Origin: Liolophura sinensis
Taxonomy: Eukaryota; Mollusca; Polyplacophora; Chitonida; Chitonidae
Direction: 5' to 3'
Assembly (NCBI RefSeq): GCF_032854445.1
Contig: NC_088300.1
Span: 43,579,682-43,643,681, forward strand
Length of the DNA stretch: 64,000 bases
The notes under the pieces were generated by a model that was not told the DNA's origin, searched no databases, and saw only the letters and a list, made by a program, of their open reading frames with translations. Both the position numbers and the translations under genes were made by a program. This document shows, piece after piece, positions 1 to 12,500 of this stretch. Position 1 is the first letter of the stretch; each line of letters begins with the position of its first letter.

Positions 1-464
1 TGTATGTTTATTATTGTACATAAAAATGAATCTATAAGCTTAAGTTACCATGTAAGGTTTGAATACCTTGTGTTCTGTCCACCAGACACAAGAACCTGAA
101 GCTGATACAAGTACAGTTCTGAAATGTAGACAAAACAGTGACTTGTCATTCATTTAATAAGCAGTTGGCCTTTTATTCCATTTATGCCACCAGAGCAGTG
201 GTTTAATTTTTTAGGTATTAGAACGATAAACAATTTCTCATCATCAGGGAAAAGTGAATTTCATGTTAAAGAATTGCCATTGAATTTTGACACTCACATT
301 GACAGTCAACAATTTAAAACCAAAATAGATGTTAATGAGTAGCTTCTGTAATGTAATGAGGTTTAGGTGATGGTCAGAGAATACACCTGGAATACATCTG
401 ACTTGTCACAGAGGTCAAATCAACAATGATATACATGTATTTATGCACAAATTCTGTGTTTCAG

Positions 465-560
465 AGGAATCACTGCTTGAGGACATGAAATATAGAGAGT
501 TTCTGCGCGAGTATTACAAAATTCCTGACACGGGCCAGAGGTTATTAGTCATCCAGCCAG
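465..560 (+). CDS. GTPBP6: GTPBP6 exon with start of HflX domain
   Basis: Acceptor gtgtttcag, donor CCAG|gtgag. Reads ESLLEDMKYREFLREYYKI...RLLVIQP and ends in phase 1, which joins the next exon as G|AG (Glu). The ATG at 443 lies in the intron and is not the start. Confidence 0.82.
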
Positions 561-3500
561 GTGAGAACAGAGGAGCTACATGTACCTCAGCACAGTTGTC
601 ACACCTACATGTATATCAGCACAGTTGTCACAGCTACATGTATATCAGCACAGTTGTCACAGCTACATGTATCTCAGCACACTTGTCACAGCACAGTTAT
701 CTCGGCACAGTTGTCACAGCTACATGTATATCAGCACAGTTGTCACAGCTACATGTATCTCAGCACAGTTGTCACAGCACAGTTATCTCAGCACAGTTGT
801 CGCAGCACATGTATCTCAGCATAGTTGTCACAGCACAGTTGTCACAGCACAGTTATTTCAGCACAGTTATCTCAGCACAATTGTCAGCACAGTTATCTCG
901 GCACAGTTGTCACAGCTACATGTATCTCAGCACAGTTGTCACAGCTACATGTATCTCAGCACAGTTGTCGCAACACATGTATTTCAGCACAGTTATCTCA
1001 GCACAGTTGTCGCAACACAGTTATCTCAGCATAGTTGTTACAGCACATGTATCAGCACAGTTGTCACAGCACATGTATCTCAGCACAGTTGTCGCAGCAT
1101 AGTTATCTCAGCATAGTTGTCACAGCTACATGTATTGTATCTCAGCACAGCTGTCACAGCACATGTATATCAGCACAGTTGTCACAGCTACATGTATATC
1201 AGCACAGTCGTCGCAGCACATGTATCTCAGCACAGTTGTTACAGCACATGCATCAGCACAGTTGTCACAGCAGTTATCTCAGCACAGTTGTCACAGCTAC
1301 ATGTATCTCAGCACAGTCGTCGCAGCACATGTATCTCAGCACAGTTGTCACAGCACATGTATCTCAGCACAGTTGTCACAGCACAGTTATTTCAGCACAG
1401 TTGTCACAGCACAGTTATTTCAGCACAGTTGTCACAGCACAGTTATTTCAGCACAGTTGTCACAGCACAGTTATTTCAGCACAGTTGTCACAGCACATGT
1501 ATCTCAGCACAGTTGTCACAGCACATGTATCTCAGCACAGCTGTCACAGCACAGTCATGACAGTTATCACAGTATAATTTTCTCGGCACACTTATCACAG
1601 TAAAACTATTTCAGCACAGTTTGTTTCAGAACAGTGATGAAAACAAATGTGTAACAAACTTTTCACAGCACAGCTATCACACCAATGGGCAATGTTCAAC
1701 TGAGTACAGTACATACCTAATTTTCGCAGCGTCTTAAGTCTGACATTTGAGTTGCAAATCATTCTAGGTCGTCACAGCTCTTTTGCCTTAGGTTTTGTTC
1801 TCTTACAGTGGATCAGGCCCTGACCAGTTAGGTCGCAAACAAATCTAGTGGACATTCCAAGAGTGAACTGCAATTCAAGTCAGCATTTCTGTATGTGAAT
1901 GTCCAAAAGCAGTTTTGTCCAAGGCCTGTGAAATTTTAACACTGTTTGATCTCATTGATAGAGGTGAAGTGGGGCCCCATGAAGCGCACCCTGACCACAG
2001 GAGAGTTACAGCTAGCGGAGGCGTGTGCCCTGGTAGACAGTATACCAAACTGGAAAGTAATTCACAAGGTAGTAACATGCAACCTTTGTTTACTTTGTTA
2101 ATTGCATGGTTGGGATAGAAAATTACTCTGATGACATTTTAGATGTACTTGTATAAAGTGGTGCATGACCTACAGTATTTATTTGATACTAACAGCGGTA
2201 AGACTATGAGTATTATAACTATAGCAAGATTGTTTTATTCTAACATGGTACATGTAGCGCAAAGGTCTCATGAAAAAAATAAAACAGTTTGAAGCAGTCA
2301 TACCATGAAACTAGTATTTGTAAATGCAATGTATTTCTATTTGAGTTTTACAGTAATATGAAAGAGTGTTTGATCCTACATGTGTGTCTGTGGGATGATG
2401 TAAGGTTTTATGTATTTTTGTTGGAGTGTGTGTTTGTCCTTCTCCATGATAAAGAAGAAAAACCGAACAAATCTCCAATGAACTTATTTTACCTTGATAA
2501 CCCGTATAAAACCAATGTGTACAGTTTAACTTGTGGGGAAACCTTGCAATAGCCACAGAATGTTTGGAGTACAAGTAACAGATAACGCAAAGATCATTTT
2601 ACCCTGGATTTACTGGCATTATAAAATTGTATTCCACCCTCATGATCTGATGTCAAAATATAAATCATCTTACATGTACATATGTGTCTACAGAGTATAC
2701 CTTTTGAATTTGTGAGCAGGAATTTATTGGTTGATAAATCATTGAGACAAATAATATTCAAAAGATCCCTGCAAACCCATTGTAAAGTGTTACATCTTCC
2801 AGTAACCTGTTACCCCTATTCAAAAAGTTCAAGTAAGATTTTCATGTTTTAATTTAAGGGAAAAGCCGTCTAAATATCGAAGTAGGCATCACTGGCATTC
2901 GAAGTAGGCATTTATGGACCACACTAACAGAGGTTGGGAACATCACAGGAAGTTTGTCCAACTCTAATCACAACACTGAATGTTGGAATAACTTTTTTTT
3001 ACCAATGAGTGAAGGATTACTGAAATCATGTTCCCAAAATTCCCTTCCTCCTGATGAACATCAGGAAAAAAGATGATGTGACGTAACAGTTCCCAGATAC
3101 TATCACTATGGCTCTTAAAGCCCACCATAGTTTTCAAGTATTTGAATGCCTTTCTCAAAAAAAACCTGAAAAAAGAAAGGAAAGCATTTTTATGCAGAGT
3201 TTTGAGTTTGTTTTTATGATGAACTTTACCTTAGCTTTCTTTTACTTTGAAGAGCTGTGCTTCACTCTTCCTTACTTTGAAGGCATTAAATGGGTGGTTT
3301 TATGTTGATCTTGTATTTCTCTTTAACTGTCATTGCCTTAGAAAATTTGCAAGACGAAGTCTTTGAACACCCGCTACATTTTTGGCCGTGGCATGCTGGA
3401 TGAGCTGACAGCAGATGTGAGGTCGAGGATGGACATATCGGCTGTGTTCATCAGTATGAATATGGTGACTGGGGAGCAACTGTCTACATTACAGAAGCTG

Positions 3501-6500
3501 TGGGGCATCCCTGTATACGACAGGTAGGAAAAGGTGAAACAAAGGAGTGTAACTCTACACCTTCACCTTCATTACCTGTTCTCAGCATTTAAAAGATAGA
3601 GATGAGGCGATAATGCCATCACACATGATAGTTTTCTGGTAACTGTACATGTAGTTAATTACTGTACGTGTAGTAATCTGGTTACTGTACATGTAGTTAA
3701 TCTGGTTACTATACATGTAGTTAATCTGCTTACTATACATGTAGTTAATCTGATTACTGAACACGTAGTTATTCTTGTCACTGTACATGTAGTTAATCTG
3801 GTTATTGTACGGGTAGTTAATCTGGTTACTGTACATGTAGTTAATCTGGTTATTGTACAGGTAGTTAATCTGGGTACTGTACATGTAGTTAATCTGGTTA
3901 CTGTACATGTAGTTAATCTGGTTACTATACATGTAGTTAATCTGCTTACTATACATGTAGTTAATCTGATCACTGAACGGGTAGTTATTCTTGTTACTGT
4001 ACATGTAGTTAATCTGGTTACTGTACATGTAGTTAATCTGGTTATTGTACAGGTAGTTAATCTGGGTACTGTACATGTAGTTCATCTGGTTACTGTACAT
4101 GTAGTTAATCTGAATGAATTCAAACATTTATAAACCTCTTTTTTTTCCAGAACATCAAATCATGGAATTTTCATGGATCTTAAAAGACAAGTTTTATTCA
4201 GGTAGACGAAATACTTAGTTTGTTTGTTATTTGTTCTCTTTACAGGTACACTGTTGTTTTGGAGATATTTAAAGAACATGCAAAGACTAAAGAAGCAAAA
4301 CTTCAAGTGGCTTTGGCAGAAATCCCTTACCTAAGGTCAGACCATCGTATCATTCACTAGTGACAAGAGATCTCAGATCTGTTTTCAATCTTCCAAACTT
4401 AGCTTTCAGAAATACAAATCTGTACTGTCCTCAGTTTGTCAAAGCTTTACCCAGGGGCCTCTGTGGCTCAGTTGGCTAACGTACTAGCGCAGCGTAATGA
4501 CCCAGGAGCCTTTCACCAGCGCGGTCGCTGTGAGTCCAGCTCATGCTGGCTTCCTCTCTGGCTGTATGTGGGAAGGACGGCCAGCAACCCTTGATGGTCA
4601 TGGGTTTTCCCCTGGCTCTGCCCAGTTTCCTCCCACCATAATGCTGGCCATTGTCGCATAAGTGAAATATTCTTGAGTATTGCATATAACACCAATCATA
4701 TAAGTAAAATAAAATCAAAGCTTTACCCAATTAAGTCATGTTTCCTTTCTGACAGTACAGAATTCCTACAGTAAATCTGACTTCGTAATTAAGTAGTTCT
4801 TCTTGAGTAATGAAGACCATAACGTTACTCTTAAAATAAATGTATTTAGCTCATCAGCAGCAAGCCAGACCTCGCTTGATCGCCAGTTTTGGATCAAGTC
4901 GGCCACACCGGCATCATCTGACAGAAAGAGAGACTAGTTGAAGATTTTGATTCAAACTATGCAGATTACTCCATTAATAGAGCCATTGACAAGTGTTAGA
5001 GAATTTTACATTATGATTTGGTTTAATAATAAAGACAAAAAGCTACAACCAGCTGTTGTGAAAAAAGAAGATTATCTTATTTTTGGATTGATTTATTTAT
5101 TTGATTGGTGTTTTATGCCGTACTGAAGAAATTTCACTTATACGACGGTGGCCAGCATTATGGTGGGTGGAAACCGGGCAGTTGCCCGGGGGGAAACCCA
5201 TGACCATCCGCAGGTTCCTGACAGATCTTCCCACTCACAGTCTTATTTTTGGTGTTTGTGATTTATGGTCCAAACTGCAGTTTAATACAGACATTTAGAC
5301 AGGTATATATTTGTACATGTATAAGATTTATAGGGTGAATGTGTGATAAATGTCATTCCAGACCCTGGATAATTTGATTTGTATGAGGTATAGGAAATTT
5401 ACAATGTTCAAAACTTAAGTTGATCACAAGTACATTCATTATACTGTGTACTAAAATACTTAAAAGTTGATTAGATGATTTAAATACATGCTTAGTTTCA
5501 GTTGTCAGTACTATTAGAAAATATAATGGTATAAGATTCACAGTAATAAAATATATCACATGTAAATGTAAACACTTCAACAGTTTCTGGAGGCTCGGAG
5601 TGTTAATTGGCATTGGTGTTGTTAACGAATCATATGAGTTCACCAACTTTTGGTCTCAGTAGAAATAAACATAGCTCATGCTGCCCTTTGTAACCATGAC
5701 TGAGAAAAAATTTGTGGAAAGTGCATCCTGATGTGACAAATGAAAATTTTCAAGATGTAATTTTCTTATTGATTACACTGTGCGCCTTTGAAAATATTTT
5801 AAATCCTAGCTAGCCATTTTCTGATTGTATTTATGATGAATTGTTCACTTATAGGAAGACATCAGTATTGTGGGTGGAGAAAAACCCAAGTAATTACAAT
5901 GACAGATGGCTCTTGAGAAGCTTAATAAAGCTTTTGACAATGATTTTTCATTGCTGACAGATCCCGACTGAGGGAAATCCATGAAGGCACTGTGAATAGA
6001 TCAGCAGGAGGCATGCATTATATTGGGGGTTCAGGAGAGACTTACCTGGAGCTGAGACATAGACTTCTTCAGGTAAAGTAACTAGGTCACCATGGATATA
6101 GGCTAGTATATCAGGGTTCAGCAGAGACTTACCTGGAACTGAGACATAGACTTCTTCAGGTAATGTAATTAGGTCACCATGGATATAGGCTATTATATCA
6201 GGGTTCAGCAGAGACTTACCTGGAGCTGAGACAAAGACTTTTTCAGGTGAAGTAACTAGGTCACCGTGGATATAGGCTGTTATATCAGGGTTCAGCAGAG
6301 AGTTACCTGGATCTGAGACATAGACTTCTTCAGGTAAAGTAACTAGGTCACCATGGATATAGGCTAGTATATCAGGGTTCAGCAGAGACTTACCTGGAGC
6401 TGAGACATAGACTTCTTCAGGTAAAGTAATCAGGTCACCAGAGATATAGTATGTCAGGGATCAGTAGAGACTTACCTGGATCTGAGACATAGACTTCTTC

Positions 6501-9500
6501 AGGTAAAGTAATCAGGTCATGAGGGATGTAGTTTATCAGGGTTCAGAAAAGATTTACCTGGAACTGCGACAAAGACTTCTTCAGGTGAAGTAACCAGGTC
6601 TCCAGAGATATAGTATATCAGGGACCAGGACAGACTTACCTGGAACTGAGACAAAGACTTCTTCAAGTATAGTAGCCAACTCATGAATCATGTAGTACTT
6701 CAGGGAACAGGAGAGACTTATATGTACGGTTACCTGGAGGTAAAGTATAGGTGTGGCACGGTGAGGTGTCTTGACTAGTGTCTTTGAAATGGAATTCCAG
6801 CAAAACAACATAACGAGAAGACATTGTAGCATTTGAAGTTATCCTCCTACTTGGACACAGTGTGTATGAAATAAAATTAAACCCAATATATTAAAGAACA
6901 TTTATTAAAACTCTTCTGAATTTGATTGTCTCTTTTTGTCAGGCCAGTCTTAGAGTGAAGTGTCAAGGTTCCACGCTGCAATGGGCAGAGGTTTCAAATG
7001 TCAGGATCATTTTTGAATCGGGTCATGTCAAACATTTTAGAATACTCGGTTTTTCCTCACTATGTGCTCAGGCCAAGTGCAGAATTTGCCAGGGCAGAAT
7101 GAGGTGTCCTATTTGGTGTGTTTACGCATATATGCTAAGACTCAAATGTAATATGAGGCACCACGGGCCTCAGTGACCTAGTGTTTAGCGTGCTAGCACA
7201 GAACAATGACCCAGGAACCAATGCAATTGTTGTGACTTCAAGTCCAAATCGTGCTGACTTCCTCCTCAGTTGTACTTAAGACGGTCTGCCAGCAACATGT
7301 AGATATTCGTTGGTTTCTTCCCCCAGTTTCTTCCCACTGTGATGTTGACCACTGTCGTATAAGCAAAATATTCTTGAATACAACGAAAACTCCAATGAAA
7401 CAAATAAATGAGTACGAGGCATCGGAGTAAAAATAACTGGCACTTGGGCTGGACTGATATGAAGAGACATTGGTATCATTTCACCATAATACCACCAATC
7501 TGCAACACACTGAAGTGGTACATGTATATCCCTCTTGCAGCAGAGGGAGCTTAAGTTGAAGAAGGCCTTGGAGAAGGTGAGGAATCAGAGGCAGATGTTA
7601 CGAGCAAACAGAGCCAGGAGAGACCTACCAGTGGTAGCTGTTGTGGGCTACACCAACTCAGGTAAGTCAGCACAAACTCTGGTAAATCTATGCAAACTCA
7701 TGTATGTCTGTACAATTTCAGGTAGACCTGCCAAAGTCAGGTAAGTCAGCCCAAACTCTGCGCAAACTCAGGTATGTCTGTACATACTCAGGTCTGCACA
7801 CAACTCTGGTAAGTTGCACGACACGGTTAAGTTTGCACAACGTGGGTAAGTCTGCACAACTAGGGGTATGTCTACACAACTCGGGTAAATTTGAACAACT
7901 CGGGTAATCTTGCACAACCTGGGTAAGCTTTCACAACCCGGATATGTCTGTACATCTCAGGTAAATCTACACTACTCAAAGTCTGCACAACCTGGATAAG
8001 TGTACACAACTCTGGTAAGTTTGGCAACTCGCGAAAGTCTACACAACTCGAGTACAACCTGGGTAAATTTGCACAACCCGGGCAAGTCTACACATATCAG
8101 GTAAGTCTGCACAACCCGGGTAAGTCTACACATATCAGGTAAGTCAGCACAACCTGGGTAAGTCTACACATCTCAGGTAAGTCTACACATCTCAGGTAAG
8201 TCTGCACAACCCAGGTAAGTCTACACAACCCAGGTAAGTCTACACAACTCAGGTAAGTCTACACATCTCAGGTAAGTCTACACATCTCAGGTAAGTCTGC
8301 ACAACTTGGATAAGAGTACACAACTCGGGTAAGCCTACACAACTCAGGTAAATCTGTTTGAACTCAGTATGTTTACATGAACTCGGGTAAGTCCAGCTCT
8401 GGTGCATTTTCACAGACACTGGTAACTCTGCGTAAACTCAAGTAAGCATACACAAATTCAGGTAGGTCTGCACTGATTTTAAATCTACACAAACTCAAAT
8501 AAGTCTACATAAAATCACATAAGTCTACACAGACTCCAGTAAGGCTAGACATACTCGGGTATTAAAGTCTATGCCGGCTCTCTCTGGATAATGTTCTACA
8601 TGTGTTCTAAAATGGGGCCATGTGATAGGAGTAAAGCAAAATGTAGAAATTCAGAAAAAATCATTTTGATGGGAACTCATTTCTTTTCAAAGGATGACCA
8701 GCATCTAGGAAATGTAATGTTGTCGAAAAATTATGAATTTATTATTTTGGGCATACATTAAATTCAAGAGAAAAAGGATAAAAAAAAGTACTGCAATACA
8801 ATGACAGTGTACTATACCATTGCGAGTTATTTTGATTTCCCAAAATATGAAGATAATATACCAAGTCAGTATTTGGTTTACTTTTCTTATAGCATTACAT
8901 GTACAAAATGCATAGGTCACAGTTTCATCACCACCCATGATCCCAGCTTATCATGCTCATGAATTCACAGTTTTATCACCCATGATCCAAGCTTACCATT
9001 CTCGTGATTTCACAGTTTTATCACCCGTGATACCAGCTTACCATGCTCATGATTTCACAGTTTTATCACCCGTGATCCAAGCTTACCATTCTCATGATTT
9101 CACAGTTTTATCACCCATCATCCCAGAATGCCATGCTCATGATTTCAGGTAAAACAAGTTTGATCAAGGCACTGACTGGAGACAAAAGCCTGGAGCCTCA
9201 AGATCAGCTGTTTGCCACACTGGATGTGACGGCCCATGCAGGTGTTCTGCCCAATCACATGACAGTTCTCTACGTGGACACTGTGGGCTTTATGTCAGAT
9301 ATTCCCACATCACTCATTGATGCATTCTCCGCTACACTGGAAGATGCTCTTGCAGCTGTATGTTTGCTTGTATTAGTATTTTAATTCTGAAATTGCCCTG
9401 AAGTAGAAAATAAAAGAATTAGTTGCTTCTGAAAGATGGAATGTTAAAACTAGCTTTTGATGAAGATTCAAGGTAATTATAGGTAACTGCTATTTGCTGG

Positions 9501-12500
9501 ACTTCTACATGTGTTCGGTGGGGTTTAAATTGACCTCTGAAATGCAGGTTTATGCTCTTCAGATTTCACCCAGGTAAGGGCTTCCAGATATCAACCTTCC
9601 AGAGGAGTACTTATTCAGGAAAACGATGAAAAAAATCTTACTGTCTTAACAAAGAATTCATTCCTGTTGAAGAAAAATTAAGATTATAACATTAAACAGC
9701 TATGGAGTAAGAAAACAGAAAATCATACATATCAAAGTGGCTGATCCCCTTTATTATAGGTGCAGCACGGATGTAGAGGTATGAACAATGTGTTTGTATG
9801 TTTTAACTAGGATGCTGTGATCCATGTGCGTGACATCAGCCATCCTGACACCCAGGCTCAGAGACATAATGTCCTCACCACCCTACAGTCCATGTTACCA
9901 GAGCAGAAGCTGGCCACGGTGATTGAGGTGTGCAACAAAGCAGATCTCCTCACACAGTGAGTAAGGTTAGAGGGGACCACCTTTAAATAAAGTATGCATC
10001 AGATCACAGTCTACAATTAATTTTCCATTTATTTACTTGTTAGCATTTGGTCTCATAGCACTGTCCTTAAATCTGTGCGCCCCAAAAGCATTGGGCCTGA
10101 TAATTCTTGTCCCCTGACACAACTCCAGTCAAATTGTCCCTAAATCTGTGTGCCCTGAAAGCATTGGGCCTGATAATCCTTGTCCCCTGATACAACTCCA
10201 GTCAAATTGTCCCTAAATCTGTGCGCCCTGAAAGCATTGGGCCTGATAATCCTTGTCCCCTGATACAACTCCAGTCAAATTGTCCCTAAATCTGTGTGCC
10301 CCAAAAGCATTGGGCCCGATGATCCTTGTCCCCTGACACAACTCCAGTCAAATTGTCACTAAATCTGTGTGCCCCAAAAGCATTGGGCCTAATAATCCTT
10401 GTCCCCTGATACAACTCCAGTCAAATTGTCCCTAAATCTGTGTGCCCCAAAAGCATTGGGCCCGATGATCCTTGTCCCCTGATACAACTCCAGTCAAATT
10501 GTCCCTAAATCTGTGTGCCCCAAAAGCATTGGGCCTGATAATCCTTGTCCCCTGACACAACTCCAGTCAAATTGTCCCTAAATCTGTGCGCCCTGAAAGC
10601 ATTGGGCCTGATAATCCTTGTCCCCTGATACAACTCCAGTCAAATTGTCCCTAAATCTGTGCGCCCTGAAAGCATTGGGCCTGATAATCCTTGTCCCCTG
10701 ACACAACTCCAGTCAAATTGTCCCTAAATCTGTGCACCCTGAAAGCATTGGGCCTGATAATCCTTGTCCCCTGACACAACTCCAGTCAAATTGTCCCTAA
10801 ATCTGTGTGCCCTGAAAGCATTGGGCCTGATAATCCTTGTCCCCTGACACAACTCCAGTCAAATTGTCACTAAATCTGTGTGCCCCAAAAGCATTGGGCC
10901 TGATAATCCTTGTCCCCTGACACAACTCCAGTCAAATTGTCCCTAAATCTGTGTGCCCTGAAAACATTGGGCCTGATAATCCTTGTCCCCTGACACAACT
11001 CCAGTCAAATTGTCCCTAAATCTGTGTGCCCCAAAAGCATTGGGCCTGATAATCCTTGTCCCCTGACACAACTTCAGTCAAATTGTCACTAAATCTGTGT
11101 GCCCTGAAAACATTGGGCCTGATAATCCTTGTCCCCTGACACAACTCCAGTCAAATTGTCACTAAATCTGTGTGCCCTGAAAACATTGGGCCTGATAATC
11201 CTTGTCCCCTGACACAACTCCAGTCAAATTGTCCCTAAATCTGTGTGCCCCAAAAGCATTGGGCCCGATGATCCTTGTCCCCTGACACAACTCCAGTCAA
11301 ATTGTCCCTAAATCTGTGTGCCCTGAAAACATTGGGCCTGATAATCCTTGTCCCCTGACACAACTCCAGTCAAATTGTCCCTAAATCTGTGTGCCCCAAA
11401 AGCATTGGGCCTGATAATCCTTGTCCCCTGACACAACTCCAGTCAAATTGTCCCTAAATCTGTGTGCCCTGAAAACATTGGGCCTGATAATCCTTGTCCC
11501 CTGACACAACTCCAGTCAAATTGTCCCTAAATCTGTGTGCCCTGAAAGCATTGGGCCTGATAATCCTTGTCCCCTGACACAACTCCAGTCAAATTGTCCC
11601 TAAATCTGTGTGCCCCAAAAGCATTGGGCCCGATGATCCTTGTCCCCTGATACAACTCCAGTCAAATTGTCCCTAAATCTGTGTGCCCCAAAAGCATTGG
11701 GCCTGATAATCCTTGTCCCCTGACACAACTCCAGTCAAATTGTCCCTAAATCTGTGTGCCCTGAAAACATTGGGCCTGATAATCCTTGTCCCCTGACACA
11801 ACTCCAGTCAAATTGTCCCTAAATCTGTGTGCCCTGAAAGCATTGGGCCTAATAATCCTTGTCCCCTGATACAACTCCAGTCAAATTGTCCCTAAATCTG
11901 TGTGCCCCAAAAGCATTGGGCCCGATGATCCTTGTCCCCTGATACAACTCCAGTCAAATTGTCCCTAACTCTGTGTGCCCCAAAAGCATTGGGCCTGATA
12001 ATCCTTGTCCCCTGACACAACTCCAGTCAAATTGCCCCTAAATCTGTGCGCCCTGAAAGCATTGGGCCTGATAATCCTTGTCCCCTGATACAACTCCAGT
12101 CAAATTGTCCCTAAATTTGTGCGCCCTGAAAGCATTGGGCCTGATAATCCTTGTCCCCTGATACAACTCCAGTCAAATTGTCCCTAAATCTGTGCACCCT
12201 GAAAGCATTGGGCCTGATAATCCTTGTCCCCTGACACAACTCCAGTCAAATTGTCCCTAAATCTGTGTGCCCTGAAAGCATTGGGCCTGATAATCCTTGT
12301 CCCCTGACACAACTCCAGTCAAATTGTCCCTAAATCTGTGTGCCCCAAAAGCATTGGGCCTGATAATCCTTGTCCCCTGACACAACTCCAGTCAAATTGT
12401 CCCTAAATCTGTGTGCCCTGAAAACATTGGGCCTGATAATCCTTGTCCCCTGACACAACTCCAGTCAAATTGTCCCTAAATCTGTGTGCCCCAAAAGCAT

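Noticed and set aside
443..1603. Several overlapping reading frames of 70 to 220 residues rich in QHSCHS and TVVTA
   Set aside because: They are translations of a non-coding minisatellite in three frames at once; only 465-560 is a real exon.
3582..4127. Minus-strand frame of 181 residues with NYMYSNQI repeats
   Set aside because: Produced by a 24-bp tandem repeat without stops inside an intron of GTPBP6, antisense to the gene.
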